From: Catenulispora sp. GP43
Lineage (GTDB): Bacteria > Actinomycetota > Actinomycetes > Streptomycetales > Catenulisporaceae
Reading direction: 5' to 3'
Assembly (NCBI RefSeq): GCF_041260665.1
Contig: NZ_JBGCCT010000020.1
Coordinates: 62,001 to 126,000, forward strand
Length of the DNA stretch: 64,000 bases
A program made the translations under genes and the position numbers. A model generated the notes under the pieces. It was not told where the DNA came from, searched no databases, and saw nothing but the letters and a program-made list of their open reading frames with translations. Of the stretch, positions 50,486 to 57,732 are shown in pieces (the stretch's first letter is position 1; each line of letters begins with the position of its first letter).

Positions 50486-52790
50486 CTACCCGTGCCGTGC
50501 CATCGCGTCCTGCACCGCCGCCTTGGCGGCCGGCACCGAACTCGTCAAGCGGCGGTCCAACGCCGGGAACCAGGCATCGTCCTCGTCGGGCCCCGGGCCC
50601 GGCCCCAGCCGCGGCACCACGAACTCCAACGCGCGGTAGGCCTGCAGGAAATCCGGTATATGAGCCTCGCTCCGGCACGCCAGCCGGCTCCATATGTCCA
50701 GCGCCGTCATCGCCGGCCGCAGAGCCTCCTCCCAGCGTCCCGCCTCCACCAGGATCAATACCGCCTCATTGAGCGGACCACCCGCGCGCCACTCCGTATC
50801 CGGATCCAGCGGATCGAGCCGGTTCCACATCTTCAAAGCACCGCCCAGCTCGGCCATGAACGCCGGCCACGCGCCAAGCCGGTGCTGCCAGACCGCGAGC
50901 CGGAGCTTGTACCCCATCAGGCGGCCCTCGATGCCGCCCGTGTCATTCCCGGCATCGAACCCCATCCGATGCCGGTGCTCGCCGATGGCGATGGTCTGCT
51001 CCATCGTCTGGCACGCCTCAGCGGTACGCCCCAGATCCTCCAGGATGCCGGCCATGTTCAACAGGGAACTCATCAACATCGGCTCATAAGCGCGCGGATC
51101 GCGCCGAGCCAGTCGGCGCTGGGCCTCTACGGAGGCCTCGATCACGTGCAGCGCCTCATCGAGCCGGCCGGTGGCTTGCAGCAGCAGCGCGAGATTGGAG
51201 CGCCATACGCCGAGCGGCAACTCCTGATCCGCCAACGGACCGCTCATCTGTTCCCAGGCCGCCACCGCCCGGCCCATGAGGCGCACGGCCTCGTCCAGGC
51301 GGTTCATGTCCCACAAAGTCTGAGCCAGACTCTCCAGGTTCAGGGCGAGCGACGGCGGCATGTGCAGTTCTGAGGCGCCGACTCGCTCCACCACCGCCAG
51401 GGCCTGCCCGAGATACCGCAACGCCTCCTCGTGCATCCCCAGATCCATCTGGTCACGCATCAGCAGACACAGCGCGCTCGCCAGCCGGTGGTCGTCACCG
51501 AGATCGGTCCCGTCCACCTCCTGCCAGGTTTCCACCAGCTCCTGCGCTGCCGCCAAAGACTCCTGCGGACGGCCCGCAGCGTGCAGCGAGGACATCAGCA
51601 AAGACAGCGCGACGTCGAGCATGCCGCGGGCAGAACTGAACAAGGGGTTGGTGGGCATTGTATTGGGCATCGCACCGGGCATCGCAGTGCCTTGCAGCGA
51701 CCGCCGGGCGATCGCCACCGAGTCCTGAGCAAGCCGCACCGCGACATCACTCAAACCGCCGGCCGCTTCGCGAAGGGCATCACTCAGCGCGATCAGTACC
51801 GGAAAATCGAAACTGGTCTCCGCCAGTGCGTCGCCGAGGGCATCCCGGATGCCGGCGGCTCGAGCCGTCAGGCCCGTCTGATGATGCGCGGCGACGGCGC
51901 GGGCGAGCACCGTCACCAGGCGTACCTGCTGATCGGCGGCACCCTGCGCCAACAAGGCCGCCAACGGAAACGACACCCCGAGATCAAGGACAGCGAGCGA
52001 AGCAAGATACTCACCCACTCGATCAGGTTGGAGAGGTCCCCAAAACTGATCGGGACCAGGCGGATAGAGGGCGCGCAGCCACACCGCGACAGCCGGCCCC
52101 TGGGCAGCGGCCAGCTCCGGAAGCACGCTGATGGCCGCGAGAGCCTCAGTCTCGTTCGCCGCGCCACACAACGTCGCAACCGCCACAGCCCGCAGCACCA
52201 GCGTCGGATCCAACGCCCCCAGACGCTCCGCAGACCGCATCCAGTACCGCTGCTCATGCCGAAGCAGAGTCGCCTCCGCCGGTTCTTGGGGCGCGGCACG
52301 CACCGGCGCGGTGCCGTGCTGGAGCAGAGTATTGAGAGCGGCCATCTGCACCGCGAGTACCGACTCAAGGCCTGCGCTGGCCAGGTGCCAAGGCACGCCC
52401 AAAGAAGCAGCCAACGCCGGCCATCCGGCCGCCGGACGACCGGGAAGACCCGGCAAGCCCTCCAAGAGACCCGCAAGATCCCTTATCGCGTCCGAGAACA
52501 ACGCGTCGCGAGCCTGACCCGGGCCGTCCATCGGGACCAACGGCGCGAGCGCCGTCGTCGGCACGCGGGCCAGGATCTCATCGGACTGCGACGTGCCGAA
52601 ACCGCTGCTCTGCCAGGGGCCTGCGGCGCGGGCGAGAAGCAGCAGCCGGGTGCGGTGCCGGCCGTCCCGGCGCCGTCTCGATGACGTGGCCTGCGGTCAG
52701 GACCAGGCGCGGCGCGATGAGATAGCCCGATCCGAACCCGATGCCGTCATCCTCATAAACCCGGATCTGTACTCGCCGGTCGAACTCCAC
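50486..52790 (-). pseudogene. trypsin-NTPase-TPR conflict protein broken by an internal deletion
   Basis: The 5' end is intact: GTG at 52790, GGAAGG upstream, VQIRVYEDDGIGFGSGYLIAPRLVLTAGHVIE, the start of a trypsin-like domain with its catalytic His. The frame then fails within 30 codons. In another frame, sequence resumes as HRTRLLLLARAAGPW and continues without interruption to 50486 as a 692-codon region: the post-P-loop part of a STAND-like NTPase (LLRHEQRYWMRSAERL, WLRALYPPGPDQFWGPLQPDRVGEYL) and then TPR repeats (ALRYLGQALAVVERVG, LAQTLWDMNRLDEAVRLMGRAVAAW, MAGILEDLGRTAEACQTMEQTIAI). The trypsin Asp/Ser and the Walker A motif are missing. A GTG at 52564 might still express the TPR part. 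The trypco2 gene lies just upstream. Confidence 0.75.
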
Positions 52791-52848
52791 CCGGCACCTT
52801 CCCCCTCAGCCCGAATTTTCGCGGTACTTGGCCTGCGCGGTGTCCCGA

Positions 52849-53169
52849 CTACGCCGTGTCCCGATCACGGACATCGATCGGGGCGAGATCGGCGCCGTGT
52901 GCTTCGAGTTGTACCGTGACTTTGTGCGTGGCTTTGTTCGCCTCCTCGGCCTTGCCGCCCACGCTGACCACCGCGAACCGCAGCCCCGCGTCCCCGCCGT
53001 GGGTGCGGGTCAGTTCGAGGCCTAGCTCCAGCGTGATCCCGCCGAGCGTGAAGTGCACACCGCTGTCTCCCTCAACCGCGACCCGCCGCTGTGCCTCGGC
53101 CACCTGCCTGCGCAGAAGCGTGATCGCATCGGCCAGATCGAGCCAGTCTTCCCCGCCGCCGTCGCCCAC
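52849..53169 (-). CDS. trypco2 (trypsin-co-occurring domain 2) protein
   Basis: 106 aa from the GTG at 53169, with GGAGGG 4-5 nt upstream; the longer frame to 53220 lacks this. It matches trypco2: LDLADAITLLRRQVAEAQRR, VHFTLGGITLELGLELTRTHGGDAGLRFAVVSVGGKAE, THKVTVQLEA. Trypco domains occur beside trypsin-like and NTPase/TPR effector proteins in actinobacterial conflict (immunity-type) systems, where they are thought to act as adaptors. The trypsin-NTPase-TPR gene directly downstream (58-bp gap) is broken, so this copy may be orphaned. Confidence 0.8.
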   Translation of the reverse strand: MGDGGGEDWLDLADAITLLRRQVAEAQRRVAVEGDSGVHFTLGGITLELGLELTRTHGGDAGLRFAVVSVGGKAEEANKATHKVTVQLEAHGADLAPIDVRDRDTA

Positions 53170-53242
53170 GGACCCTCCAAGATCGTCTTCCCCCGGCCGA
53201 CCCGCGACCGTTCGCAGCATGCTACCGATCGGACACGGCGGC

Positions 53243-53641
53243 TCAGTCGGCCCGCTTCAGCCACGGTGCGAGCCACTGCTTCATCCACGACGGGGCGCGC
53301 ATGTGGTCGTGGGCGCACTGCTCGGCCCACAGCGCGGCGTGCTCGGGGTCCAGGGTGAGGACGATGCCGTCGGCGGCCAGCAGGACGTCGGCGACGCGGA
53401 TCGCGGTCGCGGTATTGGAGATCTCGAAGGTGCGGTAGCGGATCAGGTCGATGACCAGGTGCACGGCGCGGTCCAGCGGATCGGGGTACTCCAGCTCCCA
53501 GGCCCGGGTGCGGGGCGACCACACCACCCCGTACGCGACGGACAGCGCGACCGGGAGGATCGCGGGGTCGCGCGGTCTCCCGTCGCCGCCGCAGACCTGG
53601 TTCACGCGGCAGATCTGCTCGGGCGTGAGCCGGAAGGTCAC
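53243..53641 (-). CDS. Doc/Fic-fold-like protein with eroded active-site motif
   Basis: 132 aa from the GTG at 53641, four bases after the stop of a 52-codon gene. The order of segments resembles Doc toxins: an N-terminal LTPEQICRVNQVCGG, a helix RDPAILPVALSVAYGVVWSP, AVHLVIDLIRYRTFEISNTATAIRVADVLLAADGIVL, then a C-terminal helical region. In Doc the middle block reads HPFxDGNKRTA. Here the aligned R-T-F-E-I-S-N-T-A-T-A keeps only Phe, Asn, Thr and Ala and lacks the catalytic His and Gly. It may be an inactive toxin or a changed partner. The assignment is by pattern only. Confidence 0.55.
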   Translation of the reverse strand: MTFRLTPEQICRVNQVCGGDGRPRDPAILPVALSVAYGVVWSPRTRAWELEYPDPLDRAVHLVIDLIRYRTFEISNTATAIRVADVLLAADGIVLTLDPEHAALWAEQCAHDHMRAPSWMKQWLAPWLKRAD

Positions 53642-53645
53642 GGCG

Positions 53646-53804
53646 TCACGACCAGGTCGCCTCGGCCTCGGCGATCGCCTGGTACGCCTCGCCGTTGCGC
53701 TCGCCGGAGTCCGCCAGCAGGTCCTCGAACAGCGCGTCGGGCATCGGCTCGGCGCCCAGGAGCGGATCCGGGTCGGGCAGACGGCGCACAGCAGCTTCGG
53801 CCAT
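53646..53804 (-). CDS. small acidic protein, possible antitoxin partner
   Basis: 52 aa from the ATG at 53804: MAEAAVRRLPDPDPLLGAEP, then MPDALFEDLLADSGERNGEAYQAIAEAEATWS. It is acidic and helical. Its stop lies 4 nt before the Doc-like gene start, the usual antitoxin-toxin order. No ribosome binding site is evident. The family is not recognised. Confidence 0.5.
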   Translation of the reverse strand: MAEAAVRRLPDPDPLLGAEPMPDALFEDLLADSGERNGEAYQAIAEAEATWS

Positions 53805-53907
53805 GACGACCACGGTAGCGAAGCGGGAGGCGGCTGTCCCGGGATCGGGGGTGGGATGTTCGGGAAGCGGGGCCCTGCGTCGAAGGTGCCGACGGGGCTT
53901 GCGCGAC

Positions 53908-54318
53908 TCAGTCGAGCGGGTCGGGCCATTCGTTGGCGGGCAGCAGTTCGCGCAGCGTCGCCGTCCGCCGGCGTCCAAGGATCACCTCGGTGTCGATGTT
54001 GTCCCAGTCGATCTGGCGAATGAATTCCCTGCACCGGCCGCAGGGTGGCAGGACGAACCAGACGCCGTCCTCGTCGCGCCAGACGGCGACGATCCGTGCG
54101 ATGCGGTACTCGCGGGCCGTGACCATGGCGCTGATGGCGGCGTGTTCGGCGCAGAAGCCGGTTCCGGATCCGGTGTCGATGCAGACGCCCGCGTAGGTGT
54201 TCCCGTCTTCGGTGAGCAATGCGGCGCCCACGTCGCCGAACAGGCGGTCGCCCACTTTGTGCGGATGGACGACGGCCTGGGCGGCGGCGATGAGTTCGTC
54301 GTTCGACACGGTGATCAT
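53908..54318 (-). CDS. cytidine deaminase-like protein
   Basis: 136 aa from the ATG at 54318. Zinc deaminase motifs: TGFCAEHAAISAMV (Cys-Ala-Glu, proton-shuttle Glu) and LPPCGRCREFIRQ (PCxxC). Other marks are ALLTEDGNTYAGVCID and DTEVILG. The length is normal for the tetrameric bacterial cytidine deaminase / blasticidin-S deaminase group. Substrate: cytidine or a nucleoside analogue. There is no ribosome binding site. TACCTT ends 7 nt before the ATG, so a leaderless transcript is possible. Confidence 0.82.
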   Translation of the reverse strand: MITVSNDELIAAAQAVVHPHKVGDRLFGDVGAALLTEDGNTYAGVCIDTGSGTGFCAEHAAISAMVTAREYRIARIVAVWRDEDGVWFVLPPCGRCREFIRQIDWDNIDTEVILGRRRTATLRELLPANEWPDPLD

Positions 54319-54355
54319 GCGACGGAAGGTACCGGTGCCGGCTTGCCGGGGCCAG

Positions 54356-54380
54356 CCGATTTGCACGGTCCGATTTGCAC
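54356..54380. repeat. 11-bp direct repeat CCGATTTGCAC upstream of the deaminase
   Basis: CCGATTTGCAC occurs at 54356-54366 and exactly again at 54370-54380 (14-bp period), 38 bp before the deaminase start. It may be a regulator site. Confidence 0.6.
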
Positions 54381-54386
54381 AGTGGC

Positions 54387-54486
54387 GATAACGTTGTCTA
54401 CAGGCTTCTGAGATCATTCTGTAACAATGAAGAGGGTTGACCTGGCTCCGCAAAGCTCTAACGTTGCCCACGCGGATAACGTTATC
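54387..54486 (+). promoter_or_regulatory. promoter with LacI-type operators for the GH95-like gene
   Basis: A perfect palindrome GATAACGTTATC lies at 54475-54486, identical to the one at the lacI/SBP divergence. An imperfect copy, GATAACGTTGTC, lies 88 bp upstream at 54387-54398. TTGACC (54437-54442) and TAACGT (54459-54464) form a promoter whose start point (~54471) lies directly before the main operator, as expected for repression. Confidence 0.8.
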
Positions 54487-54563
54487 TCGCCTCTCTCCGA
54501 AGGTCCGCCCACAGTGCCCGGCACAGCTCTGCAGGGCACTGCCACCCGAAAGGTCACTCCGCA

Positions 54564-57473
54564 GTGACAAGTCATCCCCGCTCCAGCCGGCGCCTCGCCG
54601 GCTTGCTGGCCGCCGTGCTCACGGCCGCCGGCCTCGTCGCGGTCCAGAGTGCGCCGCCGGCCGACGCGCACGCCTCCGCCGACGCACACACCTCAGCCGA
54701 CGCGCACACCTCCGCCGACGACCCCACCCCGGCCCAGGCCCTGAGCACCGTCGCGCGCTTCCAGGGCGTCTGGAACTCCCCGCCCACCTCCCTGGCCACC
54801 GGCGAGACCGTCGACGCCCCGCTGCTCGGCAACGGCGACGTCGGCGTCGCGGTCGGCGGATCGATCGACGATCAGACCTTTTACCTGGGCAAGAACGACT
54901 TCTTCTCCACCGCGACCAACGGCATCGAGCCGCTGGGCCGGATCGTCCTGGCGGTGCCCGGTATGGCCGGTTCGAGCTACCACGTCGTGCAGAACATCGC
55001 GCAGGCCCAGGTCGAGGGCACCTACACGCTCGGCGCGAGCACGCTGGCGTCGACCAGCTGGATCTCGGCCGACGAGAACCTCTTCGTCACCACGCTTCGC
55101 CTGTCCGGGACCAGCACGCAGGCCGCGACCGTCACGCTCCAGGACGGCCAGGGCAAGACGCCGACCACCTCGAGCCGCGGCGCCGTGCTCGACGCCGATG
55201 TCCAGGCCGGCACCACGCCCGCGACCGGCAACCCGCAGGCCCGGGTGGCGACCACTGTCCTGGGCGGGCGCGCCGGTATATCGGGCAACCAGATCAGCCT
55301 GACCCTGAAGCCGGGCGTGACCTACACCCTGGCGGCGGCGATCCAGAGCAGCCACGACACCGCCGCGTATCAGACCGCTGCCGATTCGATGGCCTCCTCG
55401 CTGACGCCCGGCTCGCTGGCGAAGGTCCGCGCGGCCAGCCAGGCCTGGTGGCGGACGTACTGGTCCCAGTCGTTCGTCCAGATCCCCGACCAGGCGGTGG
55501 AGAAGAGCTGGTACGGCTCGCTCTACCTGCTCGGCTCCGTGTCCCGGGCCGGCAAGTACGCGCCCGGGCTCTGGGGGAACTGGATCACCGGCGAGATGAA
55601 CTGGAACGGCGACTACCACGCCAACTACAACTACGAGGCGGCGTTCTACTCCGCGCTGTCCACCAACCACATCGCCCAGATGGGGTCCTATGACGCCCCG
55701 GTGCTGGCCTGGATGCCCAACGGGGAGGCGAAGGCGGCCGCGAACGGGTTCAAGGGCGTGCTCTACCCGGTGGGGATCTCGCCCAACGGCACCAGCGCCG
55801 TGGACGATCTCTACAACCAGAAGTCCGACGCCGTGAACCTGGCCAGCGACATGGTCATGGAGTACGAGTACTCGCACAGCGCCGCCTACGCGCAGAAGGT
55901 CCTGCCCTACCTCGAGCAGGTCGGCCTGTTCTGGCAGAACTACCTCACCTGGGACGCGGCGACCGGGACCTACCAGATCGAGAATGACGCGCCGCAGGAG
56001 GGCGACCCCTACCCGCAGACCAACAGCATCCTGTCCCTGGGCCTGGTCCACCTGCTGTTCCAGGGGCTGATCGATATGAGCTCGTCGCTGAAGGTGAACG
56101 CCTCGCTCATCCCCACCTGGCAGAACATCGACAGCAAACTCGCCCCGCTGCCGACCATGACCAGGAACGGGCAGACCGTGTTCAGCGAGGCCTCGCAGGG
56201 CGCGGGCTGGGTCAGCGACGGCAACGACATCGCGATCCAGGCGGTCTACCCCGGTATGCAGGTGGGCCTGGACAGCTCGGCCGACCTGCTCCAGACCGCG
56301 CGGAACACCGTCACCCAGCTCGACAACTGGAACAGCGACAACTCCCCGGCGACGCTCTACGCCGCCGCGGCCATGGTCGGATACAACCCCAGCACCCTGA
56401 TGGACGAGCTGCACGACGAGGCGACCAACCAGTCGTACCCGAACATGTCCGTGCACCACTACGGCGGCGGCGTCGAGAACCTCAACGTCACCACCTCCGG
56501 GCTCGACGAGATGCTGCTCCAGTCCTTCCAGAAGGACGTGAAGGTCTTCCCGGACTGGCCGGCCGGGTCGAACGCGAAGTTCGGCGACCTGCTCGCCTAC
56601 GGCGACTTCCTGGTCTCCAGCAGCATCAAGGGCGACTCCGTCCAGTACATCCAGGCCACCAGCCAGGCCGGCGGCGACTTCACCTTCACCAACCCCTGGG
56701 CCGGCCACGCCGTCGCCTACTACGCGGACGGCGCCTACCGGGGCACCGTCTCCGGCACCAAGATCACCCTGCCCACCGCGGCCGGCGAGACGATCGACCT
56801 CGCCCCGGCCGGCACCGCGCTCGCCACGATCCGCACCGAGCTGGCCCAGCCGGCCCAGAGCTCGACCGCCGCTTCGTTCAGCACCGGCTTCGAGGCCGGT
56901 CAGCCCCAGCCGACCTGGACCGACACGGTCGACACCGTCGACGCGAAGGGCGGCGGCGACAACGATGTCAGCGGCCTGTGCTGCGGACTGGCCGGGCCGC
57001 AGGCCGGCGTGCGCACCGGCGAGCAGGCGCACAGCGGGACCGCCGCGTTGATGTATTCGGGTTCTGCGAACGGTGGTGCGTACGCGCATGCGTACTTGCA
57101 GGTGTACGCCTTCAACGGGTCGCCTCTGACCGTCGGGAAGGACACGACCCTGAGCTACTGGATCTTTCCGCAGTCCAACGCCACCACGCCATGGGTGCCG
57201 GCGGGCTCGGACGACAGCTCGTGCGTCGCGGCGGACCTGATCTTCACCGACGGCAGCGACCTGCGCGACACGGCGGCCACCGACCAGTCGGGCAACGGCA
57301 TCCATCCGGCCGACCAGTGCGGCCACCTGACGCTCGACGCCTGGAACCACGTCACCGTGAACCTGGGCGCGGTCAAGGCGGGGGCGGGGATCAGCAAGAT
57401 CCTGCTCGGCTACGACCAGCCGGGGGCGAGCGGGGGGTACCGGGGGTACGTCGACGACCTCAGTATCGGCTGA
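54564..57473 (+). CDS. secreted GH95-like (alpha/alpha)6 glycosidase
   Basis: 969 aa from a GTG; AAAGG lies 11 nt upstream. Signal peptide with an SRRLAGLLAAVLTAAGL core, then a short A-D-A-H-T-S repeat. The catalytic part resembles GH95: LLGNGDVGVAVGG, QTFYLGKNDFF, GLWGNWITGEMNWNGDYHANYNYEAAF, and GLDEMLLQSFQKDVKVFPDWPAG. The FQxDGNxG Asp motif of GH95 is replaced by a GGVENLN-type segment, so the chemistry or substrate may differ. Residues ~790-969 form a C-terminal beta-sandwich starting FSTGFEAGQPQPTW and ending YVDDLSIG. The LacI operator in front places it in the same regulon as the alpha-mannosidase/ABC operon. Confidence 0.75.
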   Translation: MTSHPRSSRRLAGLLAAVLTAAGLVAVQSAPPADAHASADAHTSADAHTSADDPTPAQALSTVARFQGVWNSPPTSLATGETVDAPLLGNGDVGVAVGGSIDDQTFYLGKNDFFSTATNGIEPLGRIVLAVPGMAGSSYHVVQNIAQAQVEGTYTLGASTLASTSWISADENLFVTTLRLSGTSTQAATVTLQDGQGKTPTTSSRGAVLDADVQAGTTPATGNPQARVATTVLGGRAGISGNQISLTLKPGVTYTLAAAIQSSHDTAAYQTAADSMASSLTPGSLAKVRAASQAWWRTYWSQSFVQIPDQAVEKSWYGSLYLLGSVSRAGKYAPGLWGNWITGEMNWNGDYHANYNYEAAFYSALSTNHIAQMGSYDAPVLAWMPNGEAKAAANGFKGVLYPVGISPNGTSAVDDLYNQKSDAVNLASDMVMEYEYSHSAAYAQKVLPYLEQVGLFWQNYLTWDAATGTYQIENDAPQEGDPYPQTNSILSLGLVHLLFQGLIDMSSSLKVNASLIPTWQNIDSKLAPLPTMTRNGQTVFSEASQGAGWVSDGNDIAIQAVYPGMQVGLDSSADLLQTARNTVTQLDNWNSDNSPATLYAAAAMVGYNPSTLMDELHDEATNQSYPNMSVHHYGGGVENLNVTTSGLDEMLLQSFQKDVKVFPDWPAGSNAKFGDLLAYGDFLVSSSIKGDSVQYIQATSQAGGDFTFTNPWAGHAVAYYADGAYRGTVSGTKITLPTAAGETIDLAPAGTALATIRTELAQPAQSSTAASFSTGFEAGQPQPTWTDTVDTVDAKGGGDNDVSGLCCGLAGPQAGVRTGEQAHSGTAALMYSGSANGGAYAHAYLQVYAFNGSPLTVGKDTTLSYWIFPQSNATTPWVPAGSDDSSCVAADLIFTDGSDLRDTAATDQSGNGIHPADQCGHLTLDAWNHVTVNLGAVKAGAGISKILLGYDQPGASGGYRGYVDDLSIG

Positions 57474-57487
57474 GGTCGGGGGCGGGC

Positions 57488-57521
57488 GGCCCGGCAGGCT
57501 GGTTGACCGGCCTGCCGGGCC
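57488..57521 (+). terminator. hairpin terminator between convergent glycosidase genes
   Basis: GGCCCGGCAGGC (57488-57499) pairs with GCCTGCCGGGCC (57510-57521) in a perfect 12-bp stem, 15 bp after the GH95-like stop. A partial third arm follows at about 57526. Confidence 0.8.
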
Positions 57522-57732
57522 ACCAGCCTGCCGGGCGGTGAGGCCTGCCGAGCCAAGCACCCAGGATCGTCACTCGTCCGCTGTCATTCTCGGTCCGGTA
57601 GACCGCCGTGGTCGGGACGCGGTCCAGTACGATGTTGTAGTTCGGGCCGAGTACCAGGGGGTATGGGATCACCCCGGGTGGTGGTGTCGCTGGACCGAAC
57701 GGCGCAGCGCCGGCCGCAGTTCTCGTGGTCGG
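57522..57732. other. spacer with a possible short remnant
   Basis: Between the terminator and the GH38 stop, the minus strand can be read as IPYPLVLGPNYNIVLDRVP then TTAVYRTENDSGRVTILGAW (about 57540-57665). This looks protein-like but has no clear start signal or family. It may be a fragment of a small gene. Nothing else is seen. Confidence 0.3.

Noticed and set aside
54693-57560. A 955-codon minus-strand frame opposite the GH95-like gene
   Set aside because: Same reason: the plus-strand frame has a signal peptide, family motifs and a promoter.
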